Shown piece after piece: positions 1 through 6,423 of a DNA stretch of 40,495 nucleotides. The notes under the pieces were generated by a model. It had not been told where the DNA came from, made no database searches, and was given only the letters and a program-made list of their open reading frames with translations. The stretch is taken from assembly GCA_937916085.1 (NCBI GenBank), contig CALGGO010000113.1:1-40495 (forward strand), written 5' to 3'. Origin of the DNA: an uncultured Prevotellaceae bacterium. GTDB lineage: Bacteria > Bacteroidota > Bacteroidia > Bacteroidales > Muribaculaceae. Position numbers and translations under genes: made by a program. Positions within the stretch are counted from its first letter, which is position 1. Each line of letters begins with the position of its first letter.

Positions 1-127
1 CCTTCTCATTCTTCCCCACAAGGTAACAATACTTACAAGCCAACTGGCAATCCTTTGTGACGATAAACGTGATGTTCTTGGCTAGGCCGGATTGCCACGC
101 TTGACTATTATCTTTTACAATAATCAT
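1..127 (-). CDS. Radical SAM peptide maturase, CXXX-repeat type (N-terminal fragment)
   Basis: Reading leftward from an ATG at 127-125 the frame stays open to the window edge (42 codons seen, the rest lies outside). The visible part contains the triad Cys27, Cys31, Cys34 in 'CQLACKYCY', the CX3CX2C signature that holds the 4Fe-4S cluster of radical SAM enzymes, directly after a strand-like 'ITFIVTKD'. The Cys-repeat peptide encoded 131 nt upstream on the same strand makes a peptide-modifying enzyme likely; NCBIfam knows a family called radical SAM peptide maturase, CXXX-repeat target, and this fits it by context and N-terminus. What modification it installs cannot be said. Any C-terminal SPASM domain or partner proteins would lie beyond the window. 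A TATATTTG at 240-233 could give it its own promoter. Confidence 0.8.
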   Translation of the reverse strand, partial: MIIVKDNSQAWQSGLAKNITFIVTKDCQLACKYCYLVGKNEK

Positions 128-173
128 TATACATTATATATACATAAAAGTATCATAATATAATTAAGTTTTG

Positions 174-249
174 AAAAAGTGGATTCTATAAATGTAGATT
201 AATTGCCAAATAAACTAAGGTAACTATCAATGCAAATATAGAACCCACT
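174..249 (-). terminator. Partial terminator (attenuator) between precursor and maturase
   Basis: Arms 237-249 and 178-190 pair over 13 nt with one mismatch around a 46-nt loop, and on the minus strand the hairpin is followed by five T (174-178). It begins just after the precursor stop codon. The long loop suggests incomplete termination, which would give far more precursor mRNA than maturase mRNA. The loop also holds TATATTTG (240-233), a possible -7 box for the maturase gene. Confidence 0.5.
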
Positions 250-258
250 CTATTACAT

Positions 259-561
259 TTAGTAGCTACTTCTATAACAAGAACCACGGCAACTACCAGA
301 ACAACTTCTACTGCAAGAAGAGCCACATCCATAGCCACAATTGCCAGAGCAGCCGCCAGTACAACCCCTATAACAGCTTCCATAGCAATTACCGCTACAT
401 CCATACCTACAACCCATCTCATTTTCACTTTCTTGTGCATTCGAGATAAATGGCATTTGAGACAATGCGATTGCTCCTAAAATTGGTAGAGCACCTTTCG
501 CAGCACGTTTGAAAAATTGTCGACGAGATTGCAGGTCATTTTTTTTCTTTTTTTCTTTCAT
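259..561 (-). CDS. CXXX-repeat RiPP precursor peptide with Tat-like leader
   Basis: A 100-residue protein with two clear halves. Residues 1-50 form a leader: a Lys-rich start, a twin-arginine motif 'SRRQFFK' (12-18) that fits the Tat consensus, a hydrophobic stretch (about 22-42) and a possible cleavage site after 'NAQ' (41-43). Residues 51-100 form the core: twelve Cys at 51, 55, 59 and so on to 95, every fourth residue without a break, the other positions mostly Gly, Ser, Arg, Tyr and Asn. A radical SAM enzyme begins 131 nt downstream. Such CXXX-repeat peptides are known in Bacteroidales as radical SAM substrates; the mature product is not known to me. The Tat motif suggests export after folding or modification in the cytoplasm. 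ATG at 561 is the only start that includes the leader. Confidence 0.85.
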   Translation of the reverse strand: MKEKKKKNDLQSRRQFFKRAAKGALPILGAIALSQMPFISNAQESENEMGCRYGCSGNCYGSCYRGCTGGCSGNCGYGCGSSCSRSCSGSCRGSCYRSSY

Positions 562-614
562 AATGCAAACAATTATGCCTTTTGGTCCCCAAAATAAAGG
601 CTGTTACTAAACAC

Positions 615-657
615 AAAAAAGCGTGGGAACCTTGCTGCTGTTCTTGTTCCCTGACGC
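615..657 (-). terminator. Intrinsic terminator of the structured RNA upstream of the RiPP genes
   Basis: On the minus strand GCGT-CA-GGGAAC (657-646) pairs with GTTCCCACGC (630-621): ten base pairs with a 2-nt bulge and a 15-nt loop, followed by six T (620-615). The arm at 657-654 is also part of a long-range helix of the RNA (653-659 with 833-839), so the terminator and the rod cannot both form completely. It lies 54 nt before the start codon of the Cys-repeat precursor. Confidence 0.75.
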
Positions 658-888
658 TCAAGCCTCGCAATGCTCCCAAGTCTGGTACAAGAAACATGCA
701 GAGGCCCACGCACGTTGTATAGCTGTACTCATAACGATATCTCGCTAGGAGTTATCATTAAGCACAAATTGCTACGTTGCGAAGGTGTCCACCACTGTTT
801 CTCAATGACTTGGGTTCGAAGTTTGCGAGTTCGAGCGTCATGGAAAAACGTTAGCAAACGCTTTTATGTAATCCTTCACTCTTGAAGG
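615..888 (-). ncRNA. Candidate structured RNA (6S-like rod or terminator-controlled leader)
   Basis: No plausible gene is encoded here, yet the stretch has a good promoter (925-895) and ends in an intrinsic terminator. Four helices stack into one rod, given as paired + strand segments: 653-659 with 833-839 (7 bp), 664-670 with 823-829 (7 bp), 675-682 with 807-814 (8 bp), 690-695 with 797-802 (6 bp), all perfect and separated by small internal loops, closing a 101-nt apical region. A further 7-bp hairpin sits near the 5' end. The rod recalls 6S RNA, but I recognise no conserved sequence that proves it. Because the outermost helix competes with the terminator stem and the precursor gene starts 54 nt past the T-tract, it could instead be an attenuator or riboswitch-type leader of the RiPP genes. 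The 5' end at about 888 is inferred from the promoter. Confidence 0.55.
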
Positions 889-894
889 AGAGTG

Positions 895-925
895 CAAATA
901 TAGTAAAAAATGTGAAAAACCACAA
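895..925 (-). promoter_or_regulatory. Promoter of the structured RNA
   Basis: On the minus strand TTG (925-923), a 20-nt spacer, then TATATTTG (902-895): a full match to the Bacteroidota housekeeping promoter (TTG/TTTG, 19-21 nt, TAnnTTTG). The start point would fall near 888. The short palindrome GGCAG (930-934)/CTGCC (943-947) and the GGTTCA-type element (946-969) lie directly upstream. Confidence 0.65.
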
Positions 926-945
926 GAAAGGCAGGTAAAAAACTG

Positions 946-969
946 CCGTGAACCAAAATGAACCGAGAA
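946..969 (-). promoter_or_regulatory. Operator-like element, copy 1 (two GGTTCA half-sites)
   Basis: On the minus strand this reads as two GGTTCA half-sites whose starts are 10 bp apart (one helical turn), flanked by TTCT and CGG. A copy in opposite orientation lies at 3373-3396; the two agree at 23 of 24 positions, 19 of them contiguous (946-964 with 3378-3396). The site ends about 20 bp upstream of the -33 box of the structured RNA. Recurrence upstream of two transcription units and the helical spacing suggest a protein-binding site; the binder is unknown, perhaps the small regulator at 3444-4013. Confidence 0.5.
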
Positions 970-1011
970 TAATAAGTGTTAAGTGAAGCCGCTATGCGGC
1001 TACGGGGGGCT

Positions 1012-1116
1012 GACGAGTCGGACAGGTCGGACAGGTCGGACAGGTCAGACGAGTCAGACAGGTCAGACGAGTCGGAACCGTCCGAACTGTCGGAACCGTC
1101 CGACTGGTCTGAAATC
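1012..1116. repeat. 9-bp-period tandem array upstream of the four-helix gene
   Basis: About eleven 9-nt units, starting as GACAGGTCG-like and drifting to GAACCGTCC/GAACTGTCG-like. The same period and the same order of drift recur at 1756-1857, so the four-helix-bundle gene is bracketed by two direct arrays. A small hairpin (987-992 with 996-1001) precedes this copy. It is non-coding here, whereas the right copy is translated. Confidence 0.8.
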
Positions 1117-1208
1117 AGTCTTAACCGTTAAAAAAGCTGAAAATCGTGGTTGTTTTTTCAGTGCTGGCTCTTTTTTGTGGTATTTTTGTGATAAAAACAT
1201 GGAAAGAT

Positions 1209-1865
1209 ATGGGATTCTTCAAGAAATCAGGAGGTTACGAGTCTTTAAAAGTGTATAAGGTTACCGAAATCATCTACGACATAACCTATTATTTCGCTCA
1301 CCGCTATCTGCGTGGCAATGACCGCACTGTTGACCAAATGATTCAGGCCGCCCGTTCGGGAAAACAGAACATCGCCGAGGGCAGCAAAGCGTCTCTCACC
1401 TCCCGCAAGACAGAAATGACCCTCACCAATGTGGCAAAGTCAAGCCTTGAAGAGCTCATCAAAGATTACAAAGACTATCTGCGGGTGCGCAACCTCCCGA
1501 TTTGGGACAGAGAACATCCACGGTTTGAGAAGATGAAGGCACACGTCAAGACCGAAGAATTTAATAACAATTATTCGTCTTTAATGCAGCGACTTAACGA
1601 TGAGGAGATTGCAAATATGTGCCTCACACTGTGCAACCAAGCCACTTATATGCTCAAATCGCTACTCGAGTCACAACACGCTCAATTTGTGAGAGAAGGA
1701 GGTTTCAGCGAACAGCTGTATAAGGAAAGAGTGAATTACCGCAATCAACACAAGTACAGGGCGGACAGGGCGGACGTGTCGGACGGGTCGGAACTGTCTG
1801 AACCGTCTGAATCGTCCGAACTGTCTGAATCGTCCGAACTGTCTGAACCGTCTGAAAATGCCTGA
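1209..1865 (+). CDS. Four-helix-bundle protein with SEL/SEP repeat tail
   Basis: 218 residues from the ATG at 1209; an in-frame ATG at 1146 would add an unlikely hydrophobic stretch encoded in the spacer. The family motif of 23S rRNA-intervening-sequence/four-helix-bundle proteins is visible as 'QAARSGKQNIAEGS' (46-59), within long amphipathic helices to about residue 175; it resembles the 'four helix suffix domain' group of Bacteroidetes. These proteins are small, basic and often mobile, and relatives (Avd) assist diversity-generating retroelements, but no reverse transcriptase is present here. The last 27 residues (192-218) are low-complexity Ser-Glu-Leu/Pro units translated from a 9-bp DNA array. 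Its stop overlaps the start of the kinase gene by 8 nt, so translation is probably coupled. The molecular role is unknown. Confidence 0.75.
   Translation: MGFFKKSGGYESLKVYKVTEIIYDITYYFAHRYLRGNDRTVDQMIQAARSGKQNIAEGSKASLTSRKTEMTLTNVAKSSLEELIKDYKDYLRVRNLPIWDREHPRFEKMKAHVKTEEFNNNYSSLMQRLNDEEIANMCLTLCNQATYMLKSLLESQHAQFVREGGFSEQLYKERVNYRNQHKYRADRADVSDGSELSEPSESSELSESSELSEPSENA
1756..1857 (+). repeat. 9-bp-period tandem array, translated right copy
   Basis: About eleven 9-nt units at the 3' end of the four-helix gene, starting GC-rich (AGGGCGGAC) and drifting to CTGTCTGAA/TCGTCCGAA. Being a multiple of three, the array is read in frame as three-residue Ser-Glu-X units. It is a direct-repeat partner of the array at 1012-1116 and runs up to the start codon of the next gene. 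Confidence 0.8.
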
Positions 1866-3264
1866 GAACGACACCACATATAGCGAGTCTTCTTGGTCTC
1901 ACGATGAGGGCGTGGCTCTTGCCGGTGACGGGCTGTGGAGCGACGTGGAGCTGCTGCGCGAGAGCGGCAGCGGCATGTGCGCCATCTATCGCGCTAAGCG
2001 TCACGGCAAGTGGCACGTGCTCAAGGCGTTGAAAGCCGACTACCGCAGCAACCCCATAGCCCAAGCCCAGCAGCGCAAAGAGTTTGAGATTGGCTACACC
2101 TTGTCGCATCCCGGCATCGCCGCCATCACAGGTCTGGAAGAAGTGCCAGAGTTGGGCAAGTGCATCGTCGAGGAGTGGGTGGACGGCAGCACGTTGCGCG
2201 AGGTGATGAAGCGTGACACTTTCAACGACACGCTAGCACACGACATCATCCTCCAGCTGCTTGACGCGCTAGAGTATATCCACAACCGCCAAGTGGTACA
2301 CCGCGACCTCAAGCCCAGCAATATCATGCTCACCGCCAGCGGCAACCGTGTGAAGCTCATCGACTTCGGCGTGAGCGACACTGCCAGCCATGCCATCCTC
2401 AAAGGTCCTGCCGGCACCCTCCGCTATGCCGCCCCCGAGCTGACGAACGGAGGCACTGTGGATTGCCGCGCCGACTTCTATTCGTTAGGAATGATAGCGG
2501 CAGAGATGAACGACGCACTGCCCCGCAGCGACCGACACCTCGACCGCCTCGCCAAAGCGTGCCGCAATGAGCTCCCCACCGCGCGACCATCCAGCGCCGC
2601 CGAGGCAAGAAATCTCGTCACTCGTCGCTCACACCGCTGGGCGTGGATTGCCGCAACTCTCGCCATCATTGCCGCAACCGTGGCAATAGCAATAATAGGC
2701 AGCCGAATAAGGGGCAAGACCGCAAACCCATCTATCGACACCACGGCGGCAGCTCCCGCTTCGCACGCCGCTCCGGCAGACGACACCATCGCCATTGCAC
2801 AAACGTCGCAAGCCGTTGACGCTCCTGCCACTAACAGCGAAACAATAGAGAAACCCTCGCCACAGCCTGCCGCTCCACAGGAGAAACCACAACAAAATGA
2901 TGATTCTCAGAACTTCTCCTCCTCGTTCAGGCAAGATGTACTTGCCTATGCCAGAGACGAAGCGACCAGATTGGTAAACGAGCGGCACGACAAGCTCAGC
3001 GAGATAGACAAAATCTCTGGAGTAGGGTCGAAATTGCTCGCCTGGAGGTATTTCATCAAGGATATCAAGGAACAAGTGGCTAAAAGCATCGTCGCGCATT
3101 ACAGCGGTGATGCCGAACGCAGCAGCTTCTTGACGCTCCCTGAAGGGGAAGCTCTTCTCACGGAAGCGCGAGACGAGGCCCGCAAAGTGGCTGAGGATTT
3201 AGCCTGCGAGCAGTTTCCCGACTTTGCGTCATTATTCGGCAAAGAAAAGGTGAGTTCCCCGTGA
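1858..3264 (+). CDS. Membrane-anchored Hanks-type Ser/Thr protein kinase
   Basis: 468 residues. The kinase domain spans about 28-255: glycine-rich loop near 35-46, ATP-anchoring Lys56 ('HVLKAL'), catalytic loop 'HRDLKPSN' (148-155, Asp150 base), metal-binding DFG (169-171) and APE (192-194), so all catalytic residues are present. A single membrane helix follows (about 263-281), then a Pro/Ala-rich linker (290-350) and a helical C-terminal domain (355-468) that should lie outside the cytoplasm. This is the usual plan of bacterial receptor-like kinases with an outside sensor, although no PASTA or other known sensor domain is seen. The start overlaps the end of the four-helix gene by 8 nt, and a probable DNA-binding protein follows 179 nt later. 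Targets are unknown; no phosphatase gene is adjacent. Confidence 0.9.
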   Translation: MPENDTTYSESSWSHDEGVALAGDGLWSDVELLRESGSGMCAIYRAKRHGKWHVLKALKADYRSNPIAQAQQRKEFEIGYTLSHPGIAAITGLEEVPELGKCIVEEWVDGSTLREVMKRDTFNDTLAHDIILQLLDALEYIHNRQVVHRDLKPSNIMLTASGNRVKLIDFGVSDTASHAILKGPAGTLRYAAPELTNGGTVDCRADFYSLGMIAAEMNDALPRSDRHLDRLAKACRNELPTARPSSAAEARNLVTRRSHRWAWIAATLAIIAATVAIAIIGSRIRGKTANPSIDTTAAAPASHAAPADDTIAIAQTSQAVDAPATNSETIEKPSPQPAAPQEKPQQNDDSQNFSSSFRQDVLAYARDEATRLVNERHDKLSEIDKISGVGSKLLAWRYFIKDIKEQVAKSIVAHYSGDAERSSFLTLPEGEALLTEARDEARKVAEDLACEQFPDFASLFGKEKVSSP

Positions 3265-3280
3265 GGACCCCACCTTTAGT

Positions 3281-3296
3281 TTGGGAGCATTGCGAG
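3281..3296 (+). repeat. 16-nt copy of a structured-RNA helix arm
   Basis: TTGGGAGCATTGCGAG, 16 nt after the kinase stop codon, is identical in sense to 679-664 of the minus-strand structured RNA, where it forms the 3' arm of two rod helices. The kinase mRNA could therefore pair with the opposite arm of that RNA. It may also just be a remnant of a duplicated spacer. Confidence 0.6.
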
Positions 3297-3372
3297 ACTC
3301 TATATTATCCCAAATCGGTCATTAGGATTTATGCCGCAAAATTAATACGTCTATTAACTATCTAAACAACTT

Positions 3373-3396
3373 TTCTTGGTTCATTTTGGTTCACGG
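3373..3396 (+). promoter_or_regulatory. Operator-like element, copy 2 (two GGTTCA half-sites)
   Basis: GGTTCA at 3378-3383 and again at 3388-3393, 10 bp start to start, followed by CGG. It matches 946-969 in inverted orientation with one mismatch in 24. It sits 47 nt upstream of the start codon of the small regulator, where an operator or promoter-proximal activator site would be expected. Confidence 0.5.
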
Positions 3397-3443
3397 ACGG
3401 CAAAAATCATCTTTATTTGAAGATTATTCACTATTTTCGCACC

Positions 3444-4013
3444 ATGAATGAAAATAACGGCGATATAAAAGAACTTTTACGGCAGGTTGAGAACAAACTC
3501 GGACGCTCGCTCGCCACGCCCAGCGACTTCGACGCACTGCTGCTCTCGGTGTTCCAAACCACTGGCGAGCGCATGAGCATCAGCACCATCAAGCGACTGG
3601 TGGGATATGTGAGCGACAGCCATGAGCCAAGCAATGCCACACTAAGCGTGCTGGCAAGATATCTGGGGTATAGAGACTGGACCGACTTCACCCTGCGCAA
3701 CGATGACCCCACATCGGGTTCGCTCAACCAAGAAATAATACAAAGCGACCACTTGCAAATCGATGACCAAGTGGAAATGGAATGGCACCCCAACCGTTAT
3801 TGCCGCATGAGATACCTGGGAAACAAACGCTTTGAGGTAGTGGAAATTAGAGGCAGCAAACGCTTGAGCGTGGGCGACACTCTCGACGTGATGCTATTCG
3901 GGCTGGGGCAACCCATGATGGCAACAAACCATGAGCACAACGGCACCGTGAAACCCTTCTACATCGCCGGCCGCACTCATGGCCTAGTAAGACTCGCCAT
4001 CGTTGACCGTTAA
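3444..4013 (+). CDS. Small probable DNA-binding regulator, uncharacterised
   Basis: 189 residues from the ATG at 3444; the ATG 27 nt earlier lies closer to the operator-like repeat and adds residues without family character. I do not recognise a named family. Residues 1-85 look like a helical DNA-binding region: 'ELLRQVENKLGRSLATPS' followed by 'MSISTIKRLVGYV', which reads like a helix-turn-helix recognition segment, then 'LSVLARYLGYRDW', a pattern common in Bacteroidales proteins with Cro-like helices. Residues 115-189 are strand-rich, perhaps a small barrel that binds a ligand or mediates dimerisation. There is no signal peptide or membrane segment, so it should be cytoplasmic. Its gene follows the kinase and carries the GGTTCA element upstream, so autoregulation or control of the neighbouring RNA unit is plausible but unproven. 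Confidence 0.6.
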   Translation: MNENNGDIKELLRQVENKLGRSLATPSDFDALLLSVFQTTGERMSISTIKRLVGYVSDSHEPSNATLSVLARYLGYRDWTDFTLRNDDPTSGSLNQEIIQSDHLQIDDQVEMEWHPNRYCRMRYLGNKRFEVVEIRGSKRLSVGDTLDVMLFGLGQPMMATNHEHNGTVKPFYIAGRTHGLVRLAIVDR

Positions 4014-4418
4014 ATGCGCGTTGCGCAGCTTAGAGGTTAATGCGCTTCGCGCAGGTTAGAGTTTAGAGGTTAGTGTTTAGAGTACTCAATCCCCTCACTT
4101 TTTTCAAACAAAGTCAACAAAGAAAAACAAAGACAACAATTTTTTGTTATTCTTGTCGAGCGTGAGCATTTTATCCAAAGAATATTATTTGTTATTCTTG
4201 TCAGGTTTTGTTAATTTTGTTTGATTTGAAATATGAACTGTGAACTAAGAACTGACAACTGAAAACTGACATCTGGCATCTGAAAAAATCTTTTTTTGGA
4301 AATATTTTTCTTTTTAGTTTTCATTATTGAAAAATAATGATTACCTTTGTCGTGATTATATACCTATGCTAACTAAACAATTCATTATATTTATTAACTC
4401 ATTAACTTTAAGCACTTT
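4014..4418. other. Gene-free spacer with mini-palindromes and simple repeats
   Basis: No gene is seen. The left part holds small palindromes (TGCGCTTCGCGCA near 4040) and alternating GGTTAGAG/GTTTAGAG units. At 4157-4179 is one copy of the dispersed CGAGCGTGAGCATTTTATC element also found at 17292-17321 and 40441-40470. The right part is AT-rich with CTGAAAACTGA-like units, and ends with the promoter of the next gene. Confidence 0.7.
4342..4349 (+). promoter_or_regulatory. -7 box upstream of the secreted repeat protein gene
   Basis: TACCTTTG matches the Bacteroidota -7 consensus TAnnTTTG and lies 69 nt before the start codon at 4419. No clear TTG is seen at the right distance upstream, so only the -7 box is supported. 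Confidence 0.4.
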
Positions 4419-6374
4419 ATGAAGAAAATTTTATCTCTCGTAATGTTGGCTCTGCTCACAGTTGGAGCATGGGCAAGTGAGATCACTCTCAACATGAATA
4501 ATGTTGATCTCACTTGGACAGCAACCGGCGATGACCAGACAACAACTTCTCAAGGCATTACCATCTATTATGCCAAAGCCGGTTCTAGCACTCCCACTTC
4601 TCAGGGTCTGACAGCCAATCACATCCGCTTCTACAAGAGCAGCACCGTGAAAATTTCGGCGGCAAGCCCAATCACCAAGATTGTCTTCACCGCTGTTTCG
4701 GGCTATGATGCAGCAAACTTCACTCCCGACGTTGGCACCAACACTGCCGGCACATGGACTGGCAGCGCCACTGAGATTACCTTCACAATGGCAGCACAGG
4801 TACGCGTGTCAAAGATGGTTGTAACCCTTGAGGACGGCACCGTTGCCACTCCTTACTTCAGCCCTGCTGAAGGAACCTATTATGGTCCTACCGACGTGAC
4901 AATCCACGGTCAGGAAGGCGCTACCGTTTATTACACACTCGACGGCACCGACCCAACAACCAGCAGCGCAGTTTACAGTGCTCCTATCACCATCAGCCAA
5001 ACAACTACCGTTAAGGCTTTGGCAGTTCTCAATGGCAACAACAGCGCTGTAGCAACCGCTACTTACACTATCGAGACTGCACAGTCTGTTGCTAACATCG
5101 CAGCCTTCGCAGCCCTCACCGACAACACCAACGCCAGCATCAGCAATCCCGTTGTTGTGACCTATGCTAACGGCATTAACACCTACGTTAAGGATGCTAC
5201 CGGCTTCATGTGCATCTATGGCAATGACCTTAGCGGCAAGTACAGCCAGGGCGACGTTATCCCCGCCGGCTTTGGTGGCTTGAAGACCACTTACAACAAT
5301 GGTGTTGAGATGAAGTTCCCGTTCTTCGGCTTCCAGGATGCTACCGAGAGCCAGGCTGTAGAGCCCGACGAGGTTACCATTGCCAACTTCGGCAACTGCG
5401 CAATGTGGCAGTATGTAGTGCTCAAGAACGCTCAAATCACTTACCACAACGGCAAGTATCTGGGCTTCCGTGTTGACAACAGCACCGACTCTGTTGCAGG
5501 TTACAACTCGTTCAACATCTCTCTTCCCGACCTTGACGCTACCTACGACATCTATGGTATCGTAACAAGCTATCAGGGCAATATCCAGATGTACCCCATC
5601 GAATTTGTTGACACCAACCCAACCACCGTTGCCAGCATCGCCGAGCTTCTCGCCCTCGAGACCGGCAAGAACGCTACCTTCACCACTCCTGTAACAGCTG
5701 TTTACCACAGTGGCAAGCAACTCTACATCAAGGACGTAAATGATGACTTCATGCTCGTTTACGGCTCATTGAGCAACACCTACAACAACGGTGACGTACT
5801 CAATGACATCGCCGGCAACTGGACCGCTTACAACGGCTTGACCGAGATGATTCCCGTAACTGCCACCTTTGGTGAGGCAACTCCTGGCACTCCAGTAGAG
5901 CCCGTTCTCATCCCCATCGAGGAGATTGACCAGAGCATGATTCACCACTACCTGCGCATTGAGGCCTGCAGCATCGACAGCATTGAGGGCAGCAACGGCC
6001 GCAATTACACTCTCACCGACGAGACTGGCGACATGATTATGCGCATGAACTTCAGCGAGATAACTATTGGTGACGACTTCGACTATGATGCCACTTACAA
6101 CGTAGAAGGCTTCCTCGCTTACTACAAGAGCTCAAACGGCGAGACCGAGCAGCTTCAGTTCTATCCTAACCTCATCGAGAAGGTGGGTGGAACAGCAGTT
6201 CCAGGCGACGTTAACGGCGACGGCGAGGTTACCGCAACCGACGTTACATTGCTCTACAACATCATGCTCAACAACGACTACACTGGTGTTGTTAATGCTG
6301 ACCAGAACGGTGACGGCGAAGTTACATCTGCCGATGTGACTGCCGTTTACAACATTCTGCTGGGTGGTAACTAA
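4419..6374 (+). CDS. Secreted protein with chitobiase-C-like, OB-type and dockerin-like domains
   Basis: 651 residues. A signal peptide (1-20, 'LTVGAWAS') directs export. Residues 20-140 form a β-rich domain; 145-219 ('PYFSPAEGTYYGPTDVTI', 'YYTLDGTDPT') match the chitobiase/β-hexosaminidase C-terminal-like repeat seen in many Bacteroidetes surface proteins. From about 222 to 590 there are three related β-rich repeats with 'YVKDATGFMCIYG'/'YIKDVNDDFMLVYG'-like strands, of the OB-fold type. The C-terminus (595-651) has two Asp/Asn-rich loops ('DVNGDGEV', 'DQNGDGEV'), each followed by a helix: a dockerin type I-like pair. No catalytic residues are recognisable, so it is probably a binding or scaffold protein. 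The dockerin-like end is nearly identical in the next secreted protein (6661-9267). A strong terminator follows. Confidence 0.8.
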   Translation: MKKILSLVMLALLTVGAWASEITLNMNNVDLTWTATGDDQTTTSQGITIYYAKAGSSTPTSQGLTANHIRFYKSSTVKISAASPITKIVFTAVSGYDAANFTPDVGTNTAGTWTGSATEITFTMAAQVRVSKMVVTLEDGTVATPYFSPAEGTYYGPTDVTIHGQEGATVYYTLDGTDPTTSSAVYSAPITISQTTTVKALAVLNGNNSAVATATYTIETAQSVANIAAFAALTDNTNASISNPVVVTYANGINTYVKDATGFMCIYGNDLSGKYSQGDVIPAGFGGLKTTYNNGVEMKFPFFGFQDATESQAVEPDEVTIANFGNCAMWQYVVLKNAQITYHNGKYLGFRVDNSTDSVAGYNSFNISLPDLDATYDIYGIVTSYQGNIQMYPIEFVDTNPTTVASIAELLALETGKNATFTTPVTAVYHSGKQLYIKDVNDDFMLVYGSLSNTYNNGDVLNDIAGNWTAYNGLTEMIPVTATFGEATPGTPVEPVLIPIEEIDQSMIHHYLRIEACSIDSIEGSNGRNYTLTDETGDMIMRMNFSEITIGDDFDYDATYNVEGFLAYYKSSNGETEQLQFYPNLIEKVGGTAVPGDVNGDGEVTATDVTLLYNIMLNNDYTGVVNADQNGDGEVTSADVTAVYNILLGGN

Positions 6375-6423
6375 TTCATCAGAAATCAGAAAAAACAATA
6401 GTCACAACGACTAAAACCATTAA

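Noticed and set aside
13..15. HAD gene (27842-28477) considered defective for lacking the second Asp of motif I
   Set aside because: YihX-type members share Gly at that place, so it is a subfamily trait. (The HAD gene is meant; no separate feature at these bases.)
626..662. SRP RNA core-like pattern GTCAGG-N10-AGCAGC on the minus strand
   Set aside because: The spacing matches the SRP helix 8 core, but the sequence beyond it is short (13 nt to the T-tract) against a long 5' side, the apical 10 nt do not pair, and the same bases form a perfect terminator hairpin.
805..845. GGTTCGAA/GAGTTCGAG words resembling a tRNA T-loop
   Set aside because: No acceptor or anticodon stem can be built around them; the bases belong to the rod helices of the RNA candidate.
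670..885. Open frame of 71 codons on the plus strand across the structured RNA
   Set aside because: No protein-like character, and it lies antisense to a promoter-RNA-terminator unit.
842..905. Cobalamin-riboswitch idea for the leader of the radical SAM unit
   Set aside because: No B12-box or other conserved core can be recognised on the transcribed strand; the only CCACTG-like word lies on the other strand.
1146..1208. Longer start of the four-helix protein
   Set aside because: The extra 21 residues are a hydrophobic stretch unlike the family and are encoded right after the repeat array; the ATG at 1209 fits better.
4809..5720. Long antisense frame (303 codons) in the secreted protein gene
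   Set aside because: Shadow of a repetitive GC-biased gene; Val/Gly/Ala-rich, no domain, no promoter.
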